A stretch of 64,000 nucleotides of DNA from Planococcaceae bacterium Storch 2/2-2 (GCA_009740415.1 WOYE01000009.1:558001-622000), one strand, 5' to 3'. Shown: positions 1 through 7,819, numbered from the stretch's first letter. Program-made: numbers and translations. Notes: generated by a model not told the origin, from the sequence alone.

Positions 1-64
1 ACGAAACGAGATTGCTCGTGTGCGTGATCGATCCGTACAGTTTGGTGGGTACGAGTATGACTAA
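1..64 (+). CDS. Baseplate assembly protein J, C-terminal end (partial)
   Basis: Frame 2 is open from the window edge to a TAA at 62-64 and overlaps the start of the next gene by eight bases. Only about 20 residues are visible. The assignment as the end of a gpJ/XkdT-type baseplate protein rests on position: this gene normally lies directly before tail protein I. No sequence motif can be checked. Confidence 0.45.
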   Translation, partial: RNEIARVRDRSVQFGGYEYD

Positions 65-725
65 TGAGTTACAAAACCTTCATCTTCTGCCGACGATGGC
101 ACCGGCTCTTTCAGACGATCCATTCGCCAAAGCGCTCGTTAAAGCAGTTGAATTGGAATTGCGCAGCGACTACGAAGAGATTCAGAAAATCATTCTGCTA
201 GAAAATTTAGAAAAGCAGAGTGACAACATGCTGGATCACCTCGCGCGCCATTACCACGTCGACTTTTACGACGACACATTGACGCGAAAACAAAAGATTG
301 CGCTCATTCGCAACAGTCGTGCAGCGCATATGTATAAAGGTACGAAATATGCAGTAGAGTTAGCTTTTGAAAGTTTAGGTTTGGTAGGAAAAGCAGTGGA
401 GTGGTGGGAAGAAGAGGACCCTAAAGAGAGGGTGCCAGGTACATTCCGCATGGTGATTGATGTAAAAAGTGAGATTACAAACAACTTACTAACGCAGTTT
501 GATCGTTTGGCATGTGCATATAAAAATATGCGCTCGCATCTACGACGTGTTGAATTACAAATGAAGATTCATCATGAACTATTCGTGGGTACGATTTCAA
601 CGGCCGGTGAGACGATTTCGATTTATCCATATCAAGTTGGAAGCATCACCTTACACGGACAACAAAAACAAGCAACAGCTTCCTACTCACAAGAAATCTT
701 GCATTTTAGTACGAAAGGAGAATGA
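57..725 (+). CDS. Phage tail protein I (gpI/XkdU-like)
   Basis: The protein has 222 residues from ATG 57, which is preferred over upstream alternatives because it overlaps the stop of the preceding gene. The N-terminal half (LLPTMAPALSDDPF..., then a DHLARHYHVDFYDD segment) and the TRKQKIALIRNSRAAHMYKGT segment are typical of phage tail protein I, a baseplate wedge component that links the baseplate to the fibres. The position between baseplate J and the fibre gene agrees. The C-terminal 40 residues look beta-rich and could be the fibre-contact part. Confidence 0.8.
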   Translation: MTNELQNLHLLPTMAPALSDDPFAKALVKAVELELRSDYEEIQKIILLENLEKQSDNMLDHLARHYHVDFYDDTLTRKQKIALIRNSRAAHMYKGTKYAVELAFESLGLVGKAVEWWEEEDPKERVPGTFRMVIDVKSEITNNLLTQFDRLACAYKNMRSHLRRVELQMKIHHELFVGTISTAGETISIYPYQVGSITLHGQQKQATASYSQEILHFSTKGE

Positions 726-727
726 AC

Positions 728-1960
728 ATGGCAAAATATTATACGCTCGTGACAGACGTTGGCCGTGCAAAGATGGCCAATGCGCAAGTGATGGGAGAGA
801 AAGTTTCTTTTTCGCAAATTGCATTAGGTAGCAGCGAAACAAAGCCACGAGAAAATCAGACGGCACTTGGCAAAGAAGAATGGCGAGGGCCTATCAGTAA
901 CGTTTCACTCGACAAAGACAATCCGAATTGGATCGTCGTCGAAGCCGTCGTTCCATCGCACGTAGGAGGTTTCGAAATTGCGGAAGTCGGTGTTTACGAT
1001 GAGGAAGGACATTTAATCGTCGTTGGAAATCACCCGAAAACGTACAAGCCGAAGATGGACGAGGGAACGACAAAGGACGTGGCCATTCGAATCATCATTG
1101 AGGTGAGTAATTCAGAAATTGTCGAGCTGAAGGTCGATCCATCGGTTGTTATCGCAACACGCTCTTACGTCGAATCAGCAATTGAACTCGCGATGGCATC
1201 GATTGACTTTTCGACGGTTGAAAAACAAATCGACCAACACGTTTCCAATGCAGATATTCATGTGACAGCTAAGGACAAATCGAACTGGAACGCAAAAGAA
1301 ACACCGAGTGCAGCGCAACAAAAGGCGACAAAGGCATTGAATGATGCAAAAGCTTATACAGATACTCGTTTACAACAAATCAAATCAGACAGCACGACGT
1401 CTTCTTCATCTGACACGTTGGCAACGAGCAAGGCTGTAAAAACAGTCATGGACAGAGCAAACGAAGCTTTTACGTCAGCCGATAATGGAAAAAAAGCGAT
1501 TCGACAAGCCATTATCGGCGTAGATGATGGTGTGAATGTCCCGACAAACCCGAGCTTTGACGAGTTAGCAAAGGCTATTGGAAGTATTAGTACAGGTGCG
1601 AAATTTGCAAAAGGTACAGGAGTACTAAAATATGGAAGAAATGGTGACAAAGCTATTGATACCTCAACTTATCTAGAGGTGAGTGGTTTGGATTTTAAAG
1701 CTGATTTAGTTTTTATACGAGGGAGTAAAAACAGTAATGCTAATAATGAACGATCATTATACTATAGTGGAAATGTTCTAGAGAGCGAGTATACTTCTCG
1801 AAATATATGGTGGCACCATTCAAGTCATGCATCTCAAACTGAACTATTAGGCGGTGACCATGGAGGTTACGTTTCAGATACGGGATTTTCCATCATGATT
1901 AGTCGTTTTCGAGAAGAAGGGACAGTGACATGGGTAGCGATAGGAGGGTTAAGTGAATGA
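728..1960 (+). CDS. Phage tail fibre / tail-collar fibre protein
   Basis: The start is taken at ATG 728 (MAKYYTLVTDVG), eight bases after AAAGGAG; an upstream in-frame ATG at 722 overlaps the ribosome site. The first 150 residues match the N-terminal, baseplate-attached domain of tail-collar fibres (TLVTDVGRAKMANA, then a VGVYDEEGHLIVVGN segment). A helical, Ala/Lys-rich middle part follows and then a C-terminal region of less biased composition, probably the receptor-binding tip. The last third is visibly more AT-rich than the rest, as is usual for tips exchanged between phages. Confidence 0.8.
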   Translation: MAKYYTLVTDVGRAKMANAQVMGEKVSFSQIALGSSETKPRENQTALGKEEWRGPISNVSLDKDNPNWIVVEAVVPSHVGGFEIAEVGVYDEEGHLIVVGNHPKTYKPKMDEGTTKDVAIRIIIEVSNSEIVELKVDPSVVIATRSYVESAIELAMASIDFSTVEKQIDQHVSNADIHVTAKDKSNWNAKETPSAAQQKATKALNDAKAYTDTRLQQIKSDSTTSSSSDTLATSKAVKTVMDRANEAFTSADNGKKAIRQAIIGVDDGVNVPTNPSFDELAKAIGSISTGAKFAKGTGVLKYGRNGDKAIDTSTYLEVSGLDFKADLVFIRGSKNSNANNERSLYYSGNVLESEYTSRNIWWHHSSHASQTELLGGDHGGYVSDTGFSIMISRFREEGTVTWVAIGGLSE

Positions 1961-2442
1961 AAATAGGAAAACGTATTTATTACGATAATCAAACAGGCGA
2001 AGTAATTCTTGATACAGGTGAACGTTCAGGAAACGTAGTACCAACAACTGTTGAACGAGATATCGAAGTCTTCAAGCAACTGTCCGAACGTAATCGTGAC
2101 ACATTCGATTACATCGAATTAGAATACGGCCAATACCGAGAAGATTTTCATCATGCGACGAGTTACCGAGTCAATCCAAAGACGAGGGAACTCGTTTTTT
2201 CTTACGACAAAATCGACGAAGAAGAGGAAGAAACAGAGCCGATCTATCAAGAGCCGTTAACAGAAAAGGTCGAGCGATTAGAAAAAGAAAAAGAGAATCT
2301 AGAAAAAACAGTGAGTGCACTCGGACAAGCGGTGGCTCATGAAAAGGTTATGGGTGTACAAAAAGATATGCTGCTTCAGGAAATTGGAAAAGAAGTAACC
2401 GCATTGAAAGTTCAACTCATAACATCGAAAGGGGATGAGTAA
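1957..2442 (+). CDS. Phage protein with C-terminal coiled coil (fibre-associated, XkdW-like position)
   Basis: The protein has 161 residues and overlaps the fibre gene by four bases (ATGA). The N-terminal half is globular and mixed. From about residue 90 there is a strongly acidic patch followed by a heptad-type coiled coil (EKVERLEKEKENLEKTVSAL). It occupies the place of XkdW in PBSX-type prophages, just before the short XkdX gene. A role in fibre assembly is inferred from position only. Confidence 0.6.
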   Translation: MKIGKRIYYDNQTGEVILDTGERSGNVVPTTVERDIEVFKQLSERNRDTFDYIELEYGQYREDFHHATSYRVNPKTRELVFSYDKIDEEEEETEPIYQEPLTEKVERLEKEKENLEKTVSALGQAVAHEKVMGVQKDMLLQEIGKEVTALKVQLITSKGDE

Positions 2443-2443
2443 C

Positions 2444-2581
2444 ATGGCATTCTGGCGATTAGCATACAATGAAAAATGGATTACGGAAGACAAACTACGT
2501 ATGGTGGTAAAAACAGATCAATCTCCATACGGCGAACTCACACCTGAAGAGTTCGAACTCATCACTGGACAAAAGTTTTAA
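2444..2581 (+). CDS. XkdX-family short phage protein
   Basis: A 45-residue ORF begins at ATG 2444, just after the preceding stop, with a weak AAGGGGATGAG ribosome site. The order of residues is typical for the XkdX family: an aromatic start (MAFWRLAYNEKWIT), then a short basic-polar stretch and a C-terminal LTPEEFELITGQKF. The family is found only in phage tail modules and its function is unknown. It is too short for most gene callers. Confidence 0.75.
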   Translation: MAFWRLAYNEKWITEDKLRMVVKTDQSPYGELTPEEFELITGQKF

Positions 2582-2634
2582 GTAAAAACTCCTCCTCTAT
2601 GGTAGAATATTGGGAACTGTAGAGGAGGAATTTT

Positions 2635-3246
2635 ATGAAGGTTTTCTGGAATTTCATTTTGACACTAGGTTTGACAACGAGTGTAGGTTTCTTAGCTTGG
2701 AATCAACAACCCACTGAAATGGGGATCGCCTCTCTAGTCTGGGCTTTTTTATTTTTGTTTTGGAATTTAGACAAAATTGAATACATGAAAATTGGACAAG
2801 TTGAAGCAAAGGCGCGCAAGTTAGATGAAATTGTAAAAGAGGCTGAAGTGACGCTGAATCATCTAAAAGAAGTAGCATCTCCGAATGTGAATTATACTTT
2901 TTTACTTTTAGCAGATGAGAAACTTCATAAAAAGGAAAATGCAACAAGTTTAGATAAAATTTTTAGAGAGGTTTATAAACTTGCAGATAAGTTGGAGTTA
3001 AAAAATGAAGAGGATATTAAAAGAGCATTTTATGGTGTTATTAATAAATATCGCATGGAGATACAAGAAGAATTTACACTATCGAGTGGTTTGGACTATG
3101 AAATAGAGGACAAGATAAATCTCGATGGGTATTTTGATAGAGTTGAGGACAGTTTACCCATTAATGATGAAGAGGATTTTATTAGTGTGAGAAAGAAGTT
3201 AGGTCAGATGAAAAAGTTTCGAGAAGATTTTGAAGTTTTAATTTGA
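2635..3246 (+). CDS. Putative prophage membrane protein with two TM segments and a coiled coil
   Basis: The protein has 203 residues with a good AGAGGAGG ribosome site. Two hydrophobic segments (about residues 3-20 and 28-44) are followed by a cytoplasmic-looking charged helical region (EAKARKLDEIVKEAEVTLNHLKEV) and an acidic C-terminal domain. The gene is more AT-rich than the structural genes upstream and lies between the tail and lysis modules, a usual place for lysogenic-conversion genes. I do not recognise a family. Confidence 0.6.
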   Translation: MKVFWNFILTLGLTTSVGFLAWNQQPTEMGIASLVWAFLFLFWNLDKIEYMKIGQVEAKARKLDEIVKEAEVTLNHLKEVASPNVNYTFLLLADEKLHKKENATSLDKIFREVYKLADKLELKNEEDIKRAFYGVINKYRMEIQEEFTLSSGLDYEIEDKINLDGYFDRVEDSLPINDEEDFISVRKKLGQMKKFREDFEVLI

Positions 3247-3276
3247 AATAAATTTAGAAAGTTAGAGGGTGAAGTA

Positions 3277-3357
3277 ATGACAATCGAACTAACAGTCCTA
3301 ATCAGCGTAGCGACGGCCATCGTCGGTGCGCTTTTAGGCATTGGTTTATTTGCCTGA
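3277..3357 (+). pseudogene. Truncated duplicate of the XhlA-like gene start
   Basis: The first 66 bases from ATG 3277 match those of the intact gene at 4367 with only two differences, then the frame diverges and stops after 26 codons (ends GIGLFA). The ribosome-site region upstream is also similar. This is a broken copy left where cargo DNA was placed between two copies of the gene start. Confidence 0.8.
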
Positions 3358-3358
3358 A

Positions 3359-3541
3359 ATGCCGGTAACAATTAATTTTCAATGTAAAGGAAATGTTGCG
3401 TCTGAAAGAGTGAAATCTCTAATGAAGAAAATTCAATGTATACGCACGCTTGATGTAGTGCTGAATCTACAGTCCAAAGGAGTTGAAGAACAGAACGCTC
3501 TTGGTGAGTTGGAAGTAAATAGTAAATTAGTTAAAAAATAA
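3359..3541 (+). CDS. Small hypothetical protein (possibly a truncated gene) at the cargo boundary
   Basis: An ORF of 60 residues begins at ATG 3359, directly after the stop of the truncated XhlA-like copy, and is also open upstream to the duplication junction. There is no clear ribosome site, so it may be the 3' part of a gene whose start was lost at the junction. It contains two cysteines and a basic middle part. No family is recognised. Confidence 0.35.
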   Translation: MPVTINFQCKGNVASERVKSLMKKIQCIRTLDVVLNLQSKGVEEQNALGELEVNSKLVKK

Positions 3542-3570
3542 TTGGAATTCAACTTATTTAATATTATAAT
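3542..3570 (+). promoter_or_regulatory. SigA-type promoter of the prophage cargo genes
   Basis: TTGGAA at 3542-3547 and TATAAT at 3565-3570 are separated by exactly 17 bases. The promoter lies 25 bases before the first cargo gene and would let it be expressed from the lysogen. Confidence 0.6.
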
Positions 3571-3594
3571 AGACTAGAAAGTGAGGTGATGACT

Positions 3595-4089
3595 TTGAAG
3601 AAAGTAAATGAACTTGAAACAGAAGAAAAATTAGTTAGATATTTTCTAGCTCGAAAGGAATTTGAGGAGTCTGTTCGTTATTTAGGTTTTAAAACGGGAC
3701 AACTACCTACTTTATTCACAGAACAGCTTTGTCGATATCTATGTGATTTAGAGCTATACGAGGGTAATGGGAGAGACTATGATGCTATATTAAACGCAAA
3801 TGGAAAAGAAGAGTATGTTGAAATTAAAACTACTCAAACGTTGGATGGAGATACTACGTTTAGCTCTATTCCAACACCGGATTGGGTGTACTGGATGTAT
3901 ATAAGCTTAAGCGATAGCAAAATAAAAATTTTCAAAATACCAGCAGATGAAATCAATGCTTATGTGAAAAAAACAGGAAAAGACCGTCCTAGTGTTAAAC
4001 TTAAAGATTATACAAAAGATGTAGAGGTATTAGAATTTCGAGTGACAGGAAAAGCGATTCAACAAGTAACAAGTAATCAGGAGGAATAA
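3595..4089 (+). CDS. PD-(D/E)XK nuclease-like cargo protein
   Basis: The protein has 164 residues from TTG 3595, six bases after GAGGTG; ATG 3589 is the alternative but touches the ribosome site. Residues around GRDYDAI and EEYVEIKTT give a D...ExK arrangement as in the PD-(D/E)XK nuclease fold, and the size is that of small type II restriction enzymes or related single-domain nucleases. No methyltransferase is adjacent. The gene has its own promoter and shares a transcription unit with the next small gene. Nuclease activity is an inference from the motif, and the target (phage DNA or the host's) is unknown. Confidence 0.5.
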   Translation: MKKVNELETEEKLVRYFLARKEFEESVRYLGFKTGQLPTLFTEQLCRYLCDLELYEGNGRDYDAILNANGKEEYVEIKTTQTLDGDTTFSSIPTPDWVYWMYISLSDSKIKIFKIPADEINAYVKKTGKDRPSVKLKDYTKDVEVLEFRVTGKAIQQVTSNQEE

Positions 4090-4091
4090 AA

Positions 4092-4307
4092 ATGGGTTGG
4101 ACAAAAGAAGATTTAACAAATTATAGTGATTTTGAAAATGTTACTTACAAAGTAGAGTTAAATGGTAAAGTCGATATCATTCTTCTTGACGAAGAGAAAA
4201 AAGTATCAGTTCATAATTATGGGATGAAAAAACTTGTTGAAGATTGGTTTCAGTCCGATACAGGATTAACAACAGAAGAAAAAGAAAAATTAAAGGGATT
4301 ATTATAG
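4092..4307 (+). CDS. Small acidic cargo protein, partner of the nuclease-like gene
   Basis: The protein has 71 residues with a perfect GGAGG site eight bases before ATG 4092 and starts three bases after the upstream stop, so the two genes must be cotranscribed. It is acidic, with a predicted beta-rich first half (VTYKVELNGKVDIILLDEE) and a helical second half. It could be an immunity or antitoxin protein for the nuclease-like protein, but nothing in the sequence proves that. Confidence 0.5.
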   Translation: MGWTKEDLTNYSDFENVTYKVELNGKVDIILLDEEKKVSVHNYGMKKLVEDWFQSDTGLTTEEKEKLKGLL

Positions 4308-4312
4308 TTACT

Positions 4313-4352
4313 AAAGGAGAGTTCGTTAACTAACGAACTCTCCTTTCTTTAG
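4313..4352 (+). terminator. Terminator closing the prophage cargo unit
   Basis: A perfect 16-bp stem (arms 4313-4328 and 4331-4346, very tight loop) follows the last cargo gene, with CTTT after it. Together with the promoter at 3542 it makes the cargo an autonomous unit. Confidence 0.8.
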
Positions 4353-4366
4353 AAAGAGGTGAAGTG

Positions 4367-4660
4367 ATGACAATCGAATTAACAGTCCTGATCAGCGTAG
4401 CGACGGCCATCGTCGGTGCGCTTTTAGGCATTGCAGGTTTCGTTCGGAATGCTCGATACGATCATTCGAACGATGTGAAAGAGAAAGCCGTCGTATCGAC
4501 AAAGCTCGACAATATCAGTCAGGGCGTGCAGGATGTGCAAGTTCAAGTGCGTTCGACGGATAAGCGGCTTGATGAAATCAATGAGACAGTCGTGCGAATT
4601 GATGAGTCGACCAAGTCGGCACATAAACGGATTGACAAAATTGAACAGAAAGGATGTTAA
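4367..4660 (+). CDS. XhlA-like phage lysis-associated membrane protein
   Basis: The protein has 97 residues from ATG 4367. One N-terminal membrane segment (about residues 5-24) is followed by a soluble helical part with coiled-coil character (VQVQVRSTDKRLDEINETVV). This is the architecture of XhlA and similar proteins encoded next to holins in Bacillus prophages, where they help the holin and amidase lyse the cell. The first 22 codons exist a second time at 3277. Confidence 0.65.
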   Translation: MTIELTVLISVATAIVGALLGIAGFVRNARYDHSNDVKEKAVVSTKLDNISQGVQDVQVQVRSTDKRLDEINETVVRIDESTKSAHKRIDKIEQKGC

Positions 4661-4662
4661 AA

Positions 4663-4923
4663 ATGGAAGAAATTTTAATGTTTTCGACGGTGCTTGCACC
4701 GATCGTCGTCGGAATGACGGAATTGATTAAACGAACAACAGTTGTTCCAGAGCGCTACTTATCGGTAGTCGCTCTTTTTTGTGGGCTCGTAATTGGCGTT
4801 CTTGCCGTCCCATTTACAGAATTGGATGTTTATATCCGCTTATGGAGTGGAGCGCTTGCAGGGCTTGCGAGCGTCGGTTTGTTCGAGCTATCTACAACAC
4901 CACGTAAGGAGGAAGAACGATGA
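4663..4923 (+). CDS. Phage holin
   Basis: The protein has 86 residues from ATG 4663, with an AAAGGATG site ahead. It has three hydrophobic stretches (FSTVLAPIVVGMTEL, LSVVALFCGLVIGVLAV, and LWSGALAGLASVGLF) and a charged C-terminus (TPRKEEER), as in small holins. Its position between an XhlA-like gene and the amidase gene supports the call: it would form the membrane lesion that releases the endolysin. Confidence 0.75.
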   Translation: MEEILMFSTVLAPIVVGMTELIKRTTVVPERYLSVVALFCGLVIGVLAVPFTELDVYIRLWSGALAGLASVGLFELSTTPRKEEER

Positions 4924-5033
4924 AAACACAATGCGTCGTTTGTGGAAAAGAAATTGAAGTGTTGGATGAATTTAATGGCGAGATGATGTGCCAAGAGTGT
5001 TATCATTCTCCAGAAAATGAGGTGTTTGAGTAA
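4920..5033 (+). CDS. Zinc-ribbon mini-protein in the lysis cassette
   Basis: A 37-residue ORF starts within the holin stop (ATGA) and its stop overlaps the amidase start (TAATG), so it is translationally coupled on both sides. CVVC (residues 5-8) and CQEC (residues 24-27) form a two-knuckle zinc-binding pattern. Similar tiny CxxC proteins occur in lysis modules of Bacillus phages; the function is unknown. Confidence 0.65.
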   Translation: MKTQCVVCGKEIEVLDEFNGEMMCQECYHSPENEVFE

Positions 5034-5857
5034 TGGCTGGACCTTATAACACGTTGAGTAGGCCGTATTATGCGGCGCATCTCAAACGGACATTTCAAAC
5101 GACAAATGGTATTCTCGTCTTCATAGACCCTGGCCATGGCGGACAAGACCCTGGTGCGCTAGGACGTTATTCTCGAGAGTCAGATAACGTTCTGAAGGTC
5201 GCGAAGCGGGTCAAGGAGTTACTCATCCATTACGGTTTCACGGTCATGATGGCACGCGAAGCGGACAAGTGGGTGACGCTCGAATCGCGATCAGACCTTG
5301 CCAACCGATACCGCTCGGTTATCTTCCTTTCGTTGCATAACAACAGCGCGAAAGCTTCGACTGCAACGGGGTTTGAAACGTTTATTTATTCTGGACCGGT
5401 CGGATCAGAGACGGTTCGCTTGCAAAATGCGTTGCACAGTGCAATCGCTCCTCAACTTCCAATCGTCGATCGAGGAAAGAAACGGGCTAACTTTAGCGTA
5501 TTGCGTCGAACCGTCGCACCAGCTTGTCTGATCGAGTACGCTTTTATCAACAATGCAAGTGATGAGAAATTGTTGATGAACGAAGTAGAGCTACTTGCTC
5601 AGACGACTGTTAATGGCGTCTTACAATTCTTCGGCGTTGCCAAGAAGGTTGAAGCTTCAACTTCTAAGTCAAAGGAGGTGGACGAGATGGCCAAGCAATT
5701 AACACCGACGCAGCAAAAGGATGCGAAAAAGTTATTCGCTCATGCTTATCGTCAAGGTGTCTTTTCAGCGGATCATAGTAAAACCGTTGATAAAATGACG
5801 GTTGGACAAGTAGCAATGCTCACGATGCAATATGTGGCTCGCTCGACAACAAAGTAA
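5033..5857 (+). CDS. N-acetylmuramoyl-L-alanine amidase (phage endolysin, Amidase_3)
   Basis: The protein has 274 residues. The catalytic Amidase_3 domain (about residues 25-200) shows the zinc ligands and catalytic acid: DPGHGG, a following Glu in SRESDNVLKVA, SLHNN and LIEYAFINN. It cleaves the bond between N-acetylmuramic acid and the stem peptide. The C-terminal 70 residues are helical and basic (LTPTQQKDAKKLFAHAYRQG) and probably bind the wall. The gene is last in the lysis cassette and has no signal peptide, as expected for a holin-dependent lysin. Confidence 0.9.
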   Translation: MAGPYNTLSRPYYAAHLKRTFQTTNGILVFIDPGHGGQDPGALGRYSRESDNVLKVAKRVKELLIHYGFTVMMAREADKWVTLESRSDLANRYRSVIFLSLHNNSAKASTATGFETFIYSGPVGSETVRLQNALHSAIAPQLPIVDRGKKRANFSVLRRTVAPACLIEYAFINNASDEKLLMNEVELLAQTTVNGVLQFFGVAKKVEASTSKSKEVDEMAKQLTPTQQKDAKKLFAHAYRQGVFSADHSKTVDKMTVGQVAMLTMQYVARSTTK

Positions 5858-5871
5858 ATACCTTCTATTAG

Positions 5872-5907
5872 ATACCGTACTTGCTTATTGTGAGTGCGGT
5901 ATTTTTT
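5872..5907 (+). terminator. Terminator of the prophage lysis operon
   Basis: Arms 5872-5881 and 5893-5902 pair over ten positions including one G-U pair and run into six T residues. A second, weaker hairpin with a T-run follows at about 5927-5957. Confidence 0.8.
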
Positions 5908-5957
5908 ACTTCAAAAAATAAAAAAGGCGACCTCTTAAAAAGAGATCGATTTTTTAA

Positions 5958-6290
5958 CAACAATATTATTTCAACCCACTCCCCGCAAAGGGAGGGTAAA
6001 ATGTATGATCAAAATGGAAACGATGTGAGCGAAGCAAAGAACTTGTCTGTTCAAAATAAAAAATACTACACAAATACTACACAAATACTACACTTAAAAT
6101 AATAGAATCTCTGATATAACAATGTTTATAGCGTGTTAAATTCTTTCATAGGGAGAGTGGATTGAAATACCTAACTCATATCCTAACACTTGTGCAAACA
6201 TGTCTCTCCCTTCATAGGGGAGTGGCAATGAAGCGCATACTCTTTTGAGAGTGTGCGCTTTTTTGTGTTCAATCGTTTCAAGCGCGACGG
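5958..6290. other. Gene-poor junction between prophage and chromosome
   Basis: About 330 AT-rich bases without a convincing gene. They hold a short direct repeat of CAAATACTACA (near 6068-6092), an inverted CCC/GGG motif at about 5976-5997 and the CRISPR-like relic at 6143-6233. A longer ORF through 5881-6102 has no ribosome site and biased composition and was not accepted. Confidence 0.5.
6143..6233 (+). CRISPR. Decayed one-spacer CRISPR array, type I-C-like repeats
   Basis: Two partial copies of one 32-33-base repeat flank a 33-base unique segment (6169-6201). The left copy (6143-6168) has lost its 5' part but keeps the typical ATTGAAAT end. The right copy (6202-6233) keeps the 5' GTCTCTCCC and the stem-loop half but has a degraded 3' end (CAATGAAG). 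The palindromic CTCTCCC/GGGAGAG core and ATTGAAAT ending are like type I-C repeats. No cas genes lie in the window. Confidence 0.5.
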
Positions 6291-6319
6291 TTGACAATTC
6301 CGAGTGGAGGGCTTAGTAT
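6291..6319 (+). promoter_or_regulatory. SigA promoter of the amino acid ABC transporter operon
   Basis: Consensus TTGACA at 6291-6296, a 17-base spacer and TAGTAT at 6314-6319, about 40 bases before the first start codon. Confidence 0.75.
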
Positions 6320-6360
6320 TTAAAATACAAATAAATCATATTAGATTGGTAGGGATTAAC

Positions 6361-7119
6361 ATGAAGCAATGGATGAAGTGGGTTGGTGTCGGTTTGGTGG
6401 CGTTGGTGTTAGCGGCGTGCGGGTCAGGTGATGAGGCGTCGGACGATGTGTTGCGCGTTGGGACGGAAGGGACGTATGCGCCGTTTTCGTTTCACGATGA
6501 CGGTGGCGAGTTGACGGGGTACGACGTCGATGTGATCCGTGAAGTGGCGAAACGGATGGGTCGTGACGTCGAGTTTTTTGAGACGCAGTGGGATGGAATG
6601 TTTGCGGGACTCGATGCAAAACGTTTTGATGTCATCGCGAACCAAGTCGGGATCAATGAGGAGCGAGAAGCGGCGTATGCGTTTACGACACCGTATACGC
6701 ATTCGGAAGCGGTGTTGCTTGTAAAAGAAGGTAGTCCGATCGATTCTTTTGAGGCGATGGACGGTGAAAAGGCGTCCCAGACGTTAACGAGCAATTTCGG
6801 TGAGTTGGCGAAATCGTACGGTGCGACGCTCGAGCAAGTTGAAGGATTCAATCAAGCGATCGACCTCGTCACGAGCGGTCGAGTAGCCGGTACGTTTAAT
6901 GACAAAATTTCTGCGCTCGACTTTTTGAAACAGCGTCCGGATGCACCGGTTGAAATGGTGGAAGGCGATGGGGAAGGCGCGTCTGATAGTGCGTTTCTCG
7001 TACGAAAAGGAGACGAAGCGCTCATCGAACAGATGAATGAAGCGCTTGAGGCGATGCGTGACGATGGTACGCTCGTCGAGTTGTCGGAACGATGGTTCGG
7101 TGCCGATGTTACTCAGTAG
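6361..7119 (+). CDS. Polar amino acid ABC transporter, substrate-binding lipoprotein
   Basis: The protein has 252 residues from ATG 6361. The signal peptide ends in a lipobox (VLAACG), so it is anchored to the outer face of the membrane. The mature part is a bacterial extracellular solute-binding domain 3: RVGTEGTYAPFSFHDD, GYDVDVIREVAKRMG, WDGMFAGLDAKRFDVI and a C-terminal SERWFG. The family binds cystine, glutamine, arginine or similar amino acids; the exact ligand cannot be read from the sequence. First gene of a three-gene operon with permease and ATPase. Confidence 0.9.
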   Translation: MKQWMKWVGVGLVALVLAACGSGDEASDDVLRVGTEGTYAPFSFHDDGGELTGYDVDVIREVAKRMGRDVEFFETQWDGMFAGLDAKRFDVIANQVGINEEREAAYAFTTPYTHSEAVLLVKEGSPIDSFEAMDGEKASQTLTSNFGELAKSYGATLEQVEGFNQAIDLVTSGRVAGTFNDKISALDFLKQRPDAPVEMVEGDGEGASDSAFLVRKGDEALIEQMNEALEAMRDDGTLVELSERWFGADVTQ

Positions 7120-7819
7120 TACGTTCGATGGCGCACGCCTTGAAAAGTTAATCCAGGTCGCTCAAGAAGTCATTCCATCGATGATTGAAGGAGCGGTGAC
7201 GTATACGATTCCGCTCGCTTTGCTTACGTTTGCGATCGGTTTAGTGCTCGCCTTTTTCACCGCAATCGGCCGGTTGTACGGAGACCGGTTCGTACGGAGC
7301 CTTGCGCGCGTGTACGTGTCGATCATTCGAGGTACGCCGTTACTCGTGCAACTGTTCGTTTTATTTTACGGGTTGCCGACACTCGGAGTCGTCATCGATC
7401 CGTTTCCCGCAGCGGTCGTCGGATTTTCGCTCAACGTAGGAGCGTACGCCTCTGAAACGATTCGAGCAGCGATTGAGTCGGTGCCACGTGTGCAGTGGGA
7501 AGCGGCGTATGCGCTCGGGATGACGAACCGGCAAGCGCTCGTGCGCGTCATCTTGCCGCAAGCGGTTCGAGTAGCGGTACCGCCACTTTCGAACTCGTTC
7601 ATCGGTCTCGTCAAAGATACGTCGCTCGCATCGCTCATTTTAGTGTCGGAGTTGTTCCGACGCGCGCAAGAAGTCGCTGCGACGAGTTATCAATTTTTGT
7701 ACATTTACGTATTAGCCGGCGGTTTGTATTGGATCATCTGTTTCGGATTGTCGCTCGTTCAAGGACGAGTGGAGAACCGATTCAACCGCCACATCGTAGG
7801 AGGGGTTTCGTATGATTAA
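7106..7819 (+). CDS. Polar amino acid ABC transporter, permease
   Basis: The start ATG 7106 lies inside the end of the binding-protein gene (14-base overlap). The protein has 237 residues with five to six membrane spans. The signature [17 protein letters not shown] near residue 75 and the EAA loop ([24 protein letters not shown]) that docks on the ATPase are typical of His/Glu/Gln/Arg/cystine-type permeases. The ribosome site is weak, in line with translational coupling. Confidence 0.9.
   Translation: MLLSSTFDGARLEKLIQVAQEVIPSMIEGAVTYTIPLALLTFAIGLVLAFFTAIGRLYGDRFVRSLARVYVSIIRGTPLLVQLFVLFYGLPTLGVVIDPFPAAVVGFSLNVGAYASETIRAAIESVPRVQWEAAYALGMTNRQALVRVILPQAVRVAVPPLSNSFIGLVKDTSLASLILVSELFRRAQEVAATSYQFLYIYVLAGGLYWIICFGLSLVQGRVENRFNRHIVGGVSYD

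Larger units (their letters stand above)
1..5857 (+). mobile_element. Right end of a PBSX-like prophage (tail and lysis genes)
   Basis: All genes run on the plus strand in the order baseplate J (end only), tail protein I, tail fibre, fibre-associated protein, XkdX-like protein, membrane protein, XhlA-like protein, holin, zinc-ribbon protein and amidase. This is the standard late-gene order of contractile-tailed Bacillus prophages. No integrase or attachment site is visible, so the right boundary is set at the end of the amidase gene and its terminator. Whether the phage is active cannot be told from this part. Confidence 0.85.

Noticed and set aside
3595-4307. Complete restriction-modification system in the prophage cargo
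   Set aside because: No methyltransferase motif is present in the second gene or nearby. Only a nuclease-like protein and a small acidic protein can be supported.
5881-6102. A 73-codon ORF after the prophage terminator
   Set aside because: It begins inside the terminator T-run, has no ribosome site, and consists of AT-rich filler with a repeated CAAATACTACA stretch.
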